Assembly (NCBI GenBank): GCA_005792355.1
Contig: SXSC01000128.1
Location: forward strand, 1 to 38,905
Direction of reading: 5' to 3'
Length of the DNA: 38,905 bases
DNA from: Opitutaceae bacterium
Lineage (GTDB): Bacteria > Verrucomicrobiota > Verrucomicrobiia > Opitutales > Opitutaceae
Position numbers and translations under genes: made by a program. Shown one piece after another: positions 23,805 through 33,594 of the stretch. Every line of letters begins with the position of its first letter. Position 1 is the stretch's first letter. The notes beneath the pieces were generated by a model. It was not told where the DNA came from, searched no databases, and saw only the letters and a list, made by a program, of their open reading frames with translations.

Positions 23805-25163
23805 ATGAATCGCCGCACGTTTCTCCACGGTTCGCTCGCGGCGGGCGCACTCTCGACGTTTGGTTGCAATGTCCGCGGAGCTGACAAGGCCGGGCGCAAG
23901 TATCGCACGGCGCTCGTCGGCGCCGGTTGGTGGGGCGGCAACATCATCGGCGAGGCCATGGCCAGCGGACAGTGCGAGGTGGTCGGGCTCTGCGATGTCG
24001 ACCGACGCCAGCTCGACCCGGCCGTGGACAAGGTCACGAAGCTCACGGGCGACCAACCGCGGAAGTACCGCGACTACCGCGAACTCCTCGCCCGGGAGAA
24101 ACCGGAGATCGTGATTGTGGCCACGCCGGACCACTGGCACGCGCTGCCGGCGATTGCCGCGGTGAAGTCGGGCGCGCATGTTTACGTGGACAAGCCGACG
24201 GCGCACACCATCGGCGAGAGCCAGGCGATGGTAAAGGCGGCGCGCACCCACGGTCGCGTGGTCCAGGTTGGCACGCATCGCCGCACCTCGCCGCACATGA
24301 TTCACGCCCGCGAGTTCATCCGGAGTGGCAAGGTCGGGACGATCGGCATGATCCGTTGTCATCTCAACTCCGGGGGGAGTGGACCGGAGGTGCCGCTGCC
24401 CACGCAACCCGTGCCGCCGGAGCTCGATTGGGACCTGTGGTGTGGTCCGGCGCCGCTGCGGCCGTTCAACGGAGGCGATCCGCGCCAGCCGGATCAGGGG
24501 GCGGGGACGCGGGGCATTCATCCGCGCGGCCACCGGCAGTATCTGGATTATGCCAATGGCTCGCTGGGCGACATCGGCGTGCATTGGTTCGATCAGGTGT
24601 TGTGGATCACGGGCGAAAAATGGCCGCGGCGGGTGCACTCGACCGGCGGGCGACCGGTCAAGGGGAAGCCGGTGCTGACGCCGCAGGAACAAACCAGCGA
24701 TGCGCCCGATCACCAGGTGGTGCACTACACGTTTGAGCGGTTTACGATGACGTGGGAGTCACGGCTCTTTGGCGGGAACGATTCCGAGAAAGGTGATGTG
24801 GCCGGGACGAATTTCTACGGCACGAAGGGCACGTTTCATCTCGGTTTCCGGGGTGGCTGGACGTTTTACCCGGGCGACGGCGGTCCGCCGCAGCACGAAG
24901 CAGCGAAGCTCAACGATCCCGACGGTCAGAACATCCGCGAACTTTGGGCGGATTTTCTGGAGGCGATCAAGACGGGCCGGCGACCGATCTCCGACATCGA
25001 GGAAGGCCACCGCTCGACCAATTGCTCCCTGCTCGGCATGCTCAGCTACAAACTTGGCCGAAGCATCGAGTGGGATGGGGCGAGGGAGACGATTATCGGC
25101 GATGCGGCCGCGAACCAGCTCCTCCGCCGCGACTACCGCAAGGGGTGGGAGTACCCGGTCTAA
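23805..25163 (+). CDS. Gfo/Idh/MocA-family oxidoreductase with export signal
   Basis: A 452-residue NAD(P)-dependent oxidoreductase of the Gfo/Idh/MocA superfamily. The N-terminus carries a Tat-type signal (NRRTFLHGSLAAGALSTFGC), typical of the exported members common in Verrucomicrobia and Planctomycetes, where substrates are sugars or sugar alcohols. Rossmann motif VGAGWWGGNIIG at 38-49. Catalytic-loop D129-K-P (VYVDKPTAHT) in place of the usual EKP. The C-terminal alpha/beta domain includes NGSLGDIGVHWFDQVLW, with the D-I-G-x-H motif where His acts in catalysis. The start lies 3 bases after the preceding membrane-protein stop. Exact substrate unknown. Confidence 0.93.
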   Translation: MNRRTFLHGSLAAGALSTFGCNVRGADKAGRKYRTALVGAGWWGGNIIGEAMASGQCEVVGLCDVDRRQLDPAVDKVTKLTGDQPRKYRDYRELLAREKPEIVIVATPDHWHALPAIAAVKSGAHVYVDKPTAHTIGESQAMVKAARTHGRVVQVGTHRRTSPHMIHAREFIRSGKVGTIGMIRCHLNSGGSGPEVPLPTQPVPPELDWDLWCGPAPLRPFNGGDPRQPDQGAGTRGIHPRGHRQYLDYANGSLGDIGVHWFDQVLWITGEKWPRRVHSTGGRPVKGKPVLTPQEQTSDAPDHQVVHYTFERFTMTWESRLFGGNDSEKGDVAGTNFYGTKGTFHLGFRGGWTFYPGDGGPPQHEAAKLNDPDGQNIRELWADFLEAIKTGRRPISDIEEGHRSTNCSLLGMLSYKLGRSIEWDGARETIIGDAAANQLLRRDYRKGWEYPV

Positions 25164-25299
25164 CCCCAAATTTCCCAACGCGGCACCTTGGTGCACGTCT
25201 GGAATCGCTGGACGGATCTCCGACGCTCCTTGGCGGTGCAGACCAAGGTCCGGCCCCATCATCCGAAGGCCAAGAGCTCCAAGTGTACCCTGCCTCTCC

Positions 25300-26400
25300 A
25301 TGAAATCCCGATTCCTGTTCACGCTCCTCGCCCTTGCCACCGCCGCGTTCGCCGCCGATTCCCGGAAACCGGCCGACGGCCGTTTCCTGTACGTCGCCGT
25401 CCCGGGCATCCGCAACTACCTCGAATACGGTGGCCACGGCGTCCTCGTCTTCGACCTCGATCGTGGGCACACGTTCGTGCGGCGCATCCCCGCCGCGGGT
25501 CGCAATGCCGAGGGCACGCCGCTCAACGTGAAGGGAGTTGTCGCGAGCGCCGCGACGCGCCGCCTCTACGTGAGCACGCTGCAGTTTGTCACGTGCTTCG
25601 ATCTGCTCACCGACAGGATCCTCTGGGAAAAATCCTACGTGGGCGGCTGCGACCGCATGGCGCTGTCGCCCGACGGGAAGGTGATGTACCTGCCTTCGCT
25701 CGAGCAGGACCATTGGCACGTGCTCGACGCCCTCACCGGCGACGTCATCAAAAAGCTGGAACTCAAGGCCGGCGCGCACAACACGGTCTATGGCCTCGAC
25801 GGGAAGCACGCCTACCTCGCCGGCCTGCGGTCACCGCTGCTGCGCGTGGCCGACACCTCCACGCACACCATCCCGAAGGAGGTCGGTCCCTTCAGTGCGC
25901 CGATCCGGCCGTTTACCGTCAACGGCCGGCAGACATTGGCGTTTGTGAACGTGAACAACCTGCTCGGGTTTGAGATCGGCGACATCACGACTGGGAAGAT
26001 GCTGCACCGAGTGGAAGTGCAGGGGTTTCAGAAAGGCACCCCGAAACGGCACGGATGTCCGAGCCATGGCATCGGGCTTACCCCGGATGAGAAAGAAGTG
26101 TGGGTGTGTGATGCGGTGAACCAGCGGATGCACATCTTTGACGCGACGGCGATGCCGCCCCGGCAGATCGCGAGTGTCGCGGTGCGTGACCAGCCGGGCT
26201 GGATCACCTTCAGTCTCGACGGCAAACACGCTTACCCCTCGACCGGCGAAGTGATCGACGTCGCCACGCGCCAGATCGTTGCGGCGCTAATCGACGAAAC
26301 CGGAGCTGCGGTCCATAGCGAAAAAGTGGTGGAAATCCACTTCGCGGGCGGAGTGCCGGTGCGCAATGGCGACCAATTCGGCGTCGGTCGGGTGCGGTAA
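25300..26400 (+). CDS. Exported YVTN/YncE-like beta-propeller protein
   Basis: A 366-residue protein with a short signal peptide (MKSRFLFTLLALATAAFA) at the ATG at 25300. The open frame upstream belongs to intergenic sequence and to a shadow of the oxidoreductase. The body consists of repeated four-strand blades with the D-G-K-x-x-Y rhythm: LSPDGKVMYLPSLEQDHW, YGLDGKHAYLAGLRSP, LTPDEKEVWVCDAVNQRMH, FSLDGKHAYPSTGEVIDVA. Such propellers act as periplasmic or secreted binding scaffolds. A quinoprotein-like cofactor cannot be supported here. It lies 136 bases after the oxidoreductase on the same strand. A member of the YncE/lactonase-like group is the most likely classification. Confidence 0.82.
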   Translation: MKSRFLFTLLALATAAFAADSRKPADGRFLYVAVPGIRNYLEYGGHGVLVFDLDRGHTFVRRIPAAGRNAEGTPLNVKGVVASAATRRLYVSTLQFVTCFDLLTDRILWEKSYVGGCDRMALSPDGKVMYLPSLEQDHWHVLDALTGDVIKKLELKAGAHNTVYGLDGKHAYLAGLRSPLLRVADTSTHTIPKEVGPFSAPIRPFTVNGRQTLAFVNVNNLLGFEIGDITTGKMLHRVEVQGFQKGTPKRHGCPSHGIGLTPDEKEVWVCDAVNQRMHIFDATAMPPRQIASVAVRDQPGWITFSLDGKHAYPSTGEVIDVATRQIVAALIDETGAAVHSEKVVEIHFAGGVPVRNGDQFGVGRVR

Positions 26401-26750
26401 GGCGGGGAGGGGCTCGATTGGGGATTGAGCCGCGCCAGCCGCGCCGCCTTTGGGTAATTCTCCACGGTCCCTGGCGGCTACGGATTGCCGTCGGATCCCG
26501 CGCTTTCGGCGCGATGGCGCCGGGAAAAAATGCCTCTGACACGAGCTGGCATGAATCGCGCGACGTTCCAGAGCATGCGTTCAGGAGTTATGCGGAATGA
26601 ATCACTCAAGACTCCGCCTTGGCCCCAGCCGTGCATGGTCCCTTTTGGGCCAACATGCGTCTTGCGATCACAGCTAAGAATACGGCACTGTGCCGGATAA
26701 CCGCGCTTGGCGTCGGAGCAAGTTTACCAACCTTCAAAGCCCGTATTATC
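26401..26750. other. Intergenic region before the giant NHL protein
   Basis: About 350 bases without a credible gene. Two short hairpins are visible: cggcgc-gatg-gcgccg at 26507-26522 and cggcac-t-gtgccg at 26683-26695. The second lies about 55 bases before the likely start and could affect the leader of the mRNA. The frame open from 26619 contains a Cys and no signal-like pattern before 26751, so it is treated as leader. Confidence 0.5.
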
Positions 26751-29700
26751 ATGGAAATTATGAAAACCTCAGCAGGTCTGGATCTATCAGTTCAGCAACG
26801 TTCGCGCTGGTCGCGGATCACGTTCGCGCTGGCGGCGCTGGCGCTCGGGATGAGCGCGGCCCTGGCGCAGACTTATAACATCAGCACCCTCGCTGGGCAG
26901 TTGAACTCACCCGGCACCGCCGACGGCACGGGCGCTGCCGCCCGTTTCAGCAACCCGCAAAGTGTCGCGGTGGACGCGGCCGGGAATGCCTACGTCGCCG
27001 ACACCAATAGTCACACGATTCGAAAAATGGTGATTTCGACCGGCGTGGTCACGACCGTCGCCGGGTCGGCCGGCACCCTCGGTACGGCCAATGGCACCGG
27101 TGGTGCGGGCGGCACCGCCCGTTTCAATTTTCCCCAGGGAATCGCGGTCAATACCGCGGGCACAACCTTATATGTGGCGGACACGTTTAACCACACCATC
27201 CGCGTGATCGACCTCAGCGCGAGTCCGGTGAATGTCACCACGCTGGCGGGCGCCGCAGGTACCGCTGGCAGCACCGACCACGCGACCGGGAGCAGTGCGC
27301 GCTTCAATTTTCCCCTCGGGATTTCCCTCGCGGGCGCCAACCTCTGGGTCGCTGATTCCAGCAACCATTCGATCCGCAAGGTCGTCGTCGCCACGGGCGC
27401 CGTGACCACGCAGGCGGGCCCGGACGGCTCGGTCGGCAACGCCGCCGGCACCAGTGGCAACGTCAACTCCGCCACGGCGGCTTCGGCGCGTTTCAGCAAT
27501 CCGACCAGCGTCGCGGCGGACAACACCAACATCTACGTCGCCGACAAGGGCAACCACCTCATCCGTGTCGTCTCGATCGCCTCCGGCGCGGTGACGACAC
27601 TCGCCGGCACCGGCGCCAGTGGCTCGACCGATGCCGTCGGCGTCCTTGCGGCCTTCAACGGGCCCGGCGGAGTGACGATTGACAGCACCGGCACCGCGGC
27701 GGGCACGGCGGTGTTTGTCGCCGATTCGGTGAACCACACCCTGCGCCGCATCCTTTTGTCGAGCAGCGCCGTCACGACGGTGGCCGGCGCAGTGGGATCC
27801 TCCGGATCCTCCGACGGGCTGGGCACGGCGGCAAAATTTGTCGGCCCGCTCGGCATCGCGATCGACGGCGCGGGCAGCCTCTATGTTGCGGATACGAACA
27901 ACCAGTTGATGCGCAAAGGCACGCTGGCGACCGCTCCCGCCATCACGAGCGCGAACAATGCGACGTTTTCGGTGGGTACCGCGGGAACCTTCACGGTCGT
28001 GGCGACCGGGTCTCCGGCGGTGTCGTATAGCATTACGGCCGGGGCGTTGCCTGGTGGCGTCACGCTCAATGCGACCAGCGGGGTGATCTCGGGCACGCCG
28101 ACTACCGCGGTTGGTTCTCCGTTTGTCGTCACCCTGCAGGCGAGCAACGGCGTCGCGCCGGCGGCGACGCAGACCTTCACCCTCACCGTCAACCACCCGC
28201 CCGTGATTACCAGTGCGAGCAGCACGGCCTTCGTCGTCAATACGGCCGGGTCTTTCCAAGTCGTCGCAACGGGTTCCCCGGCGCCGACGTTTAGCATCAC
28301 GGCCGGCACGCTGCCCGCCAGTGTGGCGACACTTAATGCGGCTGGTCTGCTCACCGCGGCCCCGGCCTCCAGTACCTCCGGTTCGCCCTTCTCCTTTACC
28401 ATCACCGCGACAAATAGCGCCGGCACGAACAACCAGTCGTTCACCCTCTCTGTGTCGACTGGTCCGACCATCACGACCCAGCCGACGGCGCAGACCGTCG
28501 GGCCAGGCACGAACGCGCAGTTCACCGTGGCGGCCACGTCCAACGGCGGCGCGCTGACGTATCAATGGCAGCGCCGGGTGGACAGCACCGGATTCTTTAA
28601 TCTTTCGGACAGCGCTTCCCATCTCGGAACCAACACCGCCACGTTGACGGTGGTGAGCCCTTCGCAGACGGCGAGTGGCTATCAGTACCAGGTTGTGGTG
28701 AGCAGTGGCGTCGGCACCCCGGCGACGTCTGCGTCGGTCGCGCTCACGGTCACCTCCCCACCGCAGATCACGAGCTTGAACACGGCGAGTTTTGTCGAGG
28801 CCCAGAGCTCCAGTTTTACGGTGCAGGCGACGGGTTCGCCCTCGACCATGACGTTCAGTCTCACGAGCGGCACCCTGCCGAGCGGTTTGACGCTCAACGC
28901 CGGGACGGGCGCCATTTCCGGCACGCCGGTGGCGGGTGCCAGCGCCACATCGCCCTATGTGATTCAGGTGACGGCGAGCAACGGGGTGAATCCCGGCGCC
29001 ACCCAAAGCATCACGATCACGGTGACGCCCACGGCGCTGGTGCCGGCCTTCACCACGCAGCCGGTGAGCCTCACGGTCGCGTTGGGCCAGACGGCGACGT
29101 TTACGGCCGCCGTGACGGGCAATCCGACGCCCACTCTGCAGTGGCAGCGCCTGCCAGTCGGTGGCGGGTCGTTTGTCGATTTGGCCAATAACACGACCTT
29201 CAGCGGGGTGACGACCGGCACTCTGACCATCACGAGCCCGACCTCGGGGATGAGCGGCGACGCCTATCGCGTCAATGCCGTCAATGGCAGCGGCACGACG
29301 CCGAGCTCGACTGCGACGCTGACCCTGGTCATCGGCACGACGATTTCGACCTTTGCCGGCCAGGCTGGCGCGGCCGGCAGCACGGATGCCACCTCGACCA
29401 GCGCCCGCTTCAACGGGCAGTCGGGCATCGCGGTGGATGTCTCCGGCAACGTGTATGTCGCCGATACCTCGAACCACGTGATTCGCAAGATTACGAGTGC
29501 GGGCGTGGTCACGACGTTGGCCGGGCTGGCCGGGGCCAATGGCAGCGCGGACGGCACGGGCAGTGCGGCGCGGTTCAATGCGCCGTCGGGAGTCGCCGTT
29601 TCCTCGGTCGGCACCGTGTATGTGGCGGACACCTACAATCACATCATTCGCGTCATCTCGCCGGAAGGCGTGGTGACGACGCTGGCGGGTCTCGCGGGCA

Positions 29701-32700
29701 GCACCGGATCGACGGATGCGACGGGCAGTTCGGCGCGGTTCCTTTACCCGTACGGCATCGCGCTGGCGGCGAATGGCACGGCCTACGTCACCGACACCTT
29801 CAACCACACGATTCGCCAGGTGCAGGCCGGCGGAGCGGTGACCACCTTCGCCGGTACGGCGGGTGCGCGGGGCAGCGCGAATGCCGCGGGCGCGGCGGCG
29901 CGGTTCGCCTTCCCGTTTGCCATCGCCCTCGATTCAACCGGCAACCTCTACGTCGCCGATTCCTTCAATCATACGATTCGAAAGATCGACGGCGCGGGTA
30001 ACGCGACCACGTTGGCGGGTACGGTCGGCACGGTGGGTTCGGTCGACGGCACCGGGACCGCCGCGCTCTTCAACCAGTCCTCCGGTCTGGCGGTTGATTC
30101 CGCGGGCAATGTTTACGTGGCCGACACCTATAATCACACGATCCGTCGCGTCACCTCGCTCGGGATCGTCACCACCTTGGCCGGGGTCGCGGGCACCGCG
30201 GGCTCGGTGGATGGAGTGGGCGCGGCGGCCCGCTTCAATCAGCCCTTTGGCATCGCGGTCGACGCCACCAATAATATCTTTATTTCGGATACGCGCAACC
30301 ACACCATCCGCCGCAGCGGCAATGTGACGGCGCCAACGATTACCACCCAGCCGCAGGCGGCCGTGGTGGTCGCGGGGGCCAACGCGACCTTCACCGTCGC
30401 GACCACCGGTGCGCCGACGCCCTCGCTTTTCACGTGGATGCGCCAGCCCGCCGGCTCGACCGGCTTCACGGCCGTGACGGCCGACACCACCTACAGCGGT
30501 GTGACCGGGGCGACGCTCACGGTCACGGGAGTGACGAGTGCCATGAGTGGCGATCAGTTCCAGGTGGTGGTCAGCAATCTGATCAGCCCCAATGCCACTT
30601 CCGTCGCCGCCACGCTCACCGTCGGGACTGCGCCGGTCTTCACGAGCGCGGCCAGCGCCTCCTTCCAGGTGACCAACGCCGGCAGTTTCACCCTTGCCGC
30701 CACCGGCACGCCGGCCCCGACGTTTAGCGCCACCGGTCTCCCCTCGTGGGCGACCCTGAACACTACGACTGGCGTGCTCAGCGGCACGCCGCCGGATACG
30801 ACGGGTTCGCCGATCGCCGTCACGGTGACCGCGACCAACGGCATCGCTACCACTCAGGCGCTCACGCTTACCGTCTTGCCCGCCGTAATCGCGCCGGCGA
30901 TCGCCAACCAGCCGTCCAACGCGGCGGTCGATCAGGGCGCGACGGCGGTCTTCAGCGTCGCCGCCACTGGCACCGCCCCGCTTACGTATCAATGGAGCCG
31001 CAACGGCGCGCCGATCAGTGGTGCCACGACGGCGAACCTGACCCTGAGCAGCGTGCAACCTTCGGTCGCCGGCAGCTACACCGTGGCGGTGAGCAATACC
31101 GCCGGTGCCATCTCCTCCTCGGTGGCGACGCTCGTCGTAAACACCGCGCCCGTCATCGCGCTCCAGCCTCGCACGCAGACCGCCCTCGCGGGCAGCGTCG
31201 TTTCCTTTGCCGTGACGGCGGGTGGTGGCACGTCCTTCAACTACCAGTGGCGCAAGAACGGATTGCAAATCGCGGGTGCGACCGCCGCCTCGCTCACCCT
31301 GACCGGAGTGACTTCCGCCGACTCGGGCAATTACGACGTCTTGGTTTCCAACGGGCTGGGCACGGCCGGCAGTTCGCTCGCCCAGTTGAACGTCGTGTCG
31401 ACGCCGCTCGCGCCGGTCATCACCGCGCAGCCGGCCAGCCGCGCGATCACGGTGGGCGCCTCGGTGACCTTGACGGTGGGCGCAAGTGGCGCTCCGTCTC
31501 CCGCGTATCAATGGCGGAAGAACGGGACGGCCATTGCCGGTGCGACGGGCACCACGTATGCCGTGACCGGCGTGCTGGGCGATACGGCCAACTACGACGT
31601 CGTCGTCACCAATACCGCCGGCAACAGCACCACCTCGGCGGCCACGGTTCGCATCTTGGCGCGGAGCTACGCCGGAACCTACTTCGGCTCCTTCGCGGGC
31701 AGTCTCGGCACCTTCGCCATGCTGGTTCGCGGCGATAACACCGGTGTGTTCCTCGGCTATCTGCCCGGTTCCTCCGCGCCGGTCCTGAACCTCTCCGTCA
31801 CCGTGAACGACTCGGGTGGCTTCTCGTTCTCCCAGGCAGCCATCGCTTCAGCCGCGTCGGTCTCCCCGAACGACAGTGAACCGGGCCGGGCTGCGGCGCT
31901 CTCGACCGTGGTCGTCTCCGGTACGATTGCCGCGGACGGTGGCCTCACCGGTGCGATCGCCGGTGGCGCCAATGGCTCTCTGAGCGCCACGCGAACCTTT
32001 GACACGGGCGCGACGCAAGGGCTGGTCGGCTTCTACCAAGCCGGTGCCAGCAGCAGTGCCGCGGTCAGCTACACCATCGCCGGCCCGAACAGTCAGGCCT
32101 TCGTCGTGGTGCAGTCGGGCAGCGCGTCCGATGGCGGCACCGGCACGGTCACGATTGCCGGCGCGGTCAACGTCGTCACCAGTCGCTCCGTCCTCGCCGC
32201 GGCGATCTCGCCGACGACCGGCATCGTCACTGGCAGTGCATCCGGCGCCGTCTCCGCGAGCTTCTCCGGAGCGAGTGAGGCGATCCTCGCCCGTCAACGG
32301 CTCGTGAACATCTCGTCCCGTGCTCGCGTCGGGACGGGTGATAGCGTGGCCATCGCCGGTTTCGTCATCTCGGGCGAGGAATCCAAGCCGGTGCTGATCC
32401 GCGCTGTCGGCCCAACTCTCGGGGTGGCTCCGTTTAATGTCGCCGGATCGCTGGCTTCGCCGCGCCTCGAACTCTTCCGTGGCGCGACCTCCCTCGGCGT
32501 CAACACCGGCATCTCCGCCAATCGCGTGGCCATCGATGCGGCGGGTGCACAGTCCGGAGCGTTTGCCCTCGGTTCCTCTGGTGCCGATGCCGCCATTCTC
32601 ACGACGCTCGCCCCCGGTGGCTACACGGCCGTCGTCAGCAGCACCACCAACACCGCCGGGGTCGCCCTCGTCGAGGTCTACGACCTCTCTTCGGCCGCTC

Positions 32701-33098
32701 CGGGGCAGAAGCTGCTCAACATCGCCACCCGCGCCTCTGCCGGCGCTGGTGACAACACCCTCATCGCCGGCTTTGTGGTGCCGGCCGGTTCTTCCAAGCG
32801 CGTGCTGGTCCGCGGCGTCGGCCCGGGCCTGGCACCGTTCGGAGTCACGGGTCTGCTGGCGCAGCCGACGCTGCAATTGCTCAGCGGCGGCACCACCGTC
32901 GCGCAGAACACGAACTGGACCACCTCGGCCGATCGCGATGCGCTTTCCGCCGCTTCCGTCCAGGTCGGTGCCTTCGGCATGACCACCAGCGATTCCGCGC
33001 TCATCGCCAATCTCGCCCCGGGCAACTACACCGCACTCGTCACGGGCGCGGGTGGCGCCACCGGCGTCGCGTTGATTGAGGTCTACGAATTGCCGTAA
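26751..33098 (+). CDS. Giant secreted protein: two NHL propellers, Ig-like modules and a duplicated C-terminal domain
   Basis: About 2115 residues from the ATG at 26751 (or 26760), followed by a signal peptide (WSRITFALAALALGMSAALAQ). A first six-bladed NHL propeller (~40-393) has blades such as NAYVADTNSHTIRK and LYVADTNNQLMRK. Then come putative Ig (He_PIG, 'GTLPSGLTLNAGTGAISGTP' type) and Ig modules (~395-860). A second six-bladed NHL propeller (~862-1193) carries the blade signature VYVADTYNHTIRRV. Further He_PIG/Ig modules with YQWRKNG signatures follow to ~1640. Then a unique domain. Last comes a tandem pair of ~105-residue repeats (LVNISSRARVGTGDSVAIAGF...VEVYDLS and LLNIATRASAGAGDNTLIAGF...VEVYELP) as the C-terminus. 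No cysteine is seen in the whole predicted mature chain. Probably a cell-surface or extracellular scaffold. No enzyme motif. A strong terminator follows. Confidence 0.9.
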   Translation: MEIMKTSAGLDLSVQQRSRWSRITFALAALALGMSAALAQTYNISTLAGQLNSPGTADGTGAAARFSNPQSVAVDAAGNAYVADTNSHTIRKMVISTGVVTTVAGSAGTLGTANGTGGAGGTARFNFPQGIAVNTAGTTLYVADTFNHTIRVIDLSASPVNVTTLAGAAGTAGSTDHATGSSARFNFPLGISLAGANLWVADSSNHSIRKVVVATGAVTTQAGPDGSVGNAAGTSGNVNSATAASARFSNPTSVAADNTNIYVADKGNHLIRVVSIASGAVTTLAGTGASGSTDAVGVLAAFNGPGGVTIDSTGTAAGTAVFVADSVNHTLRRILLSSSAVTTVAGAVGSSGSSDGLGTAAKFVGPLGIAIDGAGSLYVADTNNQLMRKGTLATAPAITSANNATFSVGTAGTFTVVATGSPAVSYSITAGALPGGVTLNATSGVISGTPTTAVGSPFVVTLQASNGVAPAATQTFTLTVNHPPVITSASSTAFVVNTAGSFQVVATGSPAPTFSITAGTLPASVATLNAAGLLTAAPASSTSGSPFSFTITATNSAGTNNQSFTLSVSTGPTITTQPTAQTVGPGTNAQFTVAATSNGGALTYQWQRRVDSTGFFNLSDSASHLGTNTATLTVVSPSQTASGYQYQVVVSSGVGTPATSASVALTVTSPPQITSLNTASFVEAQSSSFTVQATGSPSTMTFSLTSGTLPSGLTLNAGTGAISGTPVAGASATSPYVIQVTASNGVNPGATQSITITVTPTALVPAFTTQPVSLTVALGQTATFTAAVTGNPTPTLQWQRLPVGGGSFVDLANNTTFSGVTTGTLTITSPTSGMSGDAYRVNAVNGSGTTPSSTATLTLVIGTTISTFAGQAGAAGSTDATSTSARFNGQSGIAVDVSGNVYVADTSNHVIRKITSAGVVTTLAGLAGANGSADGTGSAARFNAPSGVAVSSVGTVYVADTYNHIIRVISPEGVVTTLAGLAGSTGSTDATGSSARFLYPYGIALAANGTAYVTDTFNHTIRQVQAGGAVTTFAGTAGARGSANAAGAAARFAFPFAIALDSTGNLYVADSFNHTIRKIDGAGNATTLAGTVGTVGSVDGTGTAALFNQSSGLAVDSAGNVYVADTYNHTIRRVTSLGIVTTLAGVAGTAGSVDGVGAAARFNQPFGIAVDATNNIFISDTRNHTIRRSGNVTAPTITTQPQAAVVVAGANATFTVATTGAPTPSLFTWMRQPAGSTGFTAVTADTTYSGVTGATLTVTGVTSAMSGDQFQVVVSNLISPNATSVAATLTVGTAPVFTSAASASFQVTNAGSFTLAATGTPAPTFSATGLPSWATLNTTTGVLSGTPPDTTGSPIAVTVTATNGIATTQALTLTVLPAVIAPAIANQPSNAAVDQGATAVFSVAATGTAPLTYQWSRNGAPISGATTANLTLSSVQPSVAGSYTVAVSNTAGAISSSVATLVVNTAPVIALQPRTQTALAGSVVSFAVTAGGGTSFNYQWRKNGLQIAGATAASLTLTGVTSADSGNYDVLVSNGLGTAGSSLAQLNVVSTPLAPVITAQPASRAITVGASVTLTVGASGAPSPAYQWRKNGTAIAGATGTTYAVTGVLGDTANYDVVVTNTAGNSTTSAATVRILARSYAGTYFGSFAGSLGTFAMLVRGDNTGVFLGYLPGSSAPVLNLSVTVNDSGGFSFSQAAIASAASVSPNDSEPGRAAALSTVVVSGTIAADGGLTGAIAGGANGSLSATRTFDTGATQGLVGFYQAGASSSAAVSYTIAGPNSQAFVVVQSGSASDGGTGTVTIAGAVNVVTSRSVLAAAISPTTGIVTGSASGAVSASFSGASEAILARQRLVNISSRARVGTGDSVAIAGFVISGEESKPVLIRAVGPTLGVAPFNVAGSLASPRLELFRGATSLGVNTGISANRVAIDAAGAQSGAFALGSSGADAAILTTLAPGGYTAVVSSTTNTAGVALVEVYDLSSAAPGQKLLNIATRASAGAGDNTLIAGFVVPAGSSKRVLVRGVGPGLAPFGVTGLLAQPTLQLLSGGTTVAQNTNWTTSADRDALSAASVQVGAFGMTTSDSALIANLAPGNYTALVTGAGGATGVALIEVYELP

Positions 33099-33131
33099 CC
33101 GATCGGCGGGCACTCTCCGCCATCTCACTCC

Positions 33132-33163
33132 AGCCCGGGTCGCGAGACCCGGGCTTTTTTTTT
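33132..33163 (+). terminator. Rho-independent terminator after the giant NHL protein
   Basis: Perfect 10-bp stem agcccgggtc (33132-33141) / gacccgggct (33146-33155), loop gcga, followed by a run of nine T. It lies 33 bases after the stop. Confidence 0.95.
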
Positions 33164-33594
33164 GAAAGGGAGCGGCCTGGCGGTGGTCAGCGCCTCGATT
33201 GACGGCATGGCACGAAGCGGGCGAATCCAATAGCCCGATACACGGAATCATGCCATCGCCTGAACCCTGCTCTCCACGGTGGCATCGTCCGACCGCTGGC
33301 GCGCGCATCAACCGCACCTGGGAAAACCGCCCTGGTGCGCGTATCCCTCTCGCCGGAAAATCAACAATTAGCGGACTGACCACTGGATCGCTCCCCGCGG
33401 TTTGGCTTCGAGGTCGAAGCCGTGACGGAAACGGCATCGTGCGGTGACTGCGCCCGCCCGGTCGGGTGCAGATGTCAATCCCTTTTGTAACCCCAATTTT
33501 GGGGTGATCTTGGAGTTTCATGTTTCTGGCGGCGGTTCGAGCGTGAGGTCGTCCCGTTCGTTTTCCTCGGAATTTCCTCAACCCCTTTCACCCC
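33164..33594. other. Intergenic region with a 16-bp palindrome
   Basis: About 430 bases with no credible gene. The perfect palindrome accccaattttggggt at 33490-33505 lies about 90 bases before the next start and is a candidate operator or promoter-proximal site. The rest shows no clear structure. Confidence 0.5.
33490..33505. promoter_or_regulatory. 16-bp perfect palindrome upstream of the thioredoxin-fold gene
   Basis: accccaa-tt-ttggggt is fully self-complementary and lies about 90 bases before the ATG at 33595, after the previous transcription unit has ended. A dimeric repressor or activator site is possible. No protein is assigned and no second copy was found by eye. Confidence 0.4.

Noticed and set aside
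22596..24725. 709-codon - strand frame across the membrane-protein and oxidoreductase genes
   Set aside because: Spans two well-supported + strand genes and has only His/Arg-rich low-complexity sequence.
25164..25299. Possible small gene between the oxidoreductase and the propeller protein
   Set aside because: Only 136 bases, with no start codon followed by protein-like sequence; the open frame through it is a shadow.
27168..29807. Long - strand frame (879 codons) inside the NHL/Ig protein
   Set aside because: Arg/Gly-rich shadow caused by repeats and GC bias on the coding strand; no recognisable domain.
26870..30330. Regularly spaced similar DNA words, possible CRISPR-like or tandem array
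   Set aside because: They are the coding repeats of NHL blades, variable in sequence and in frame.
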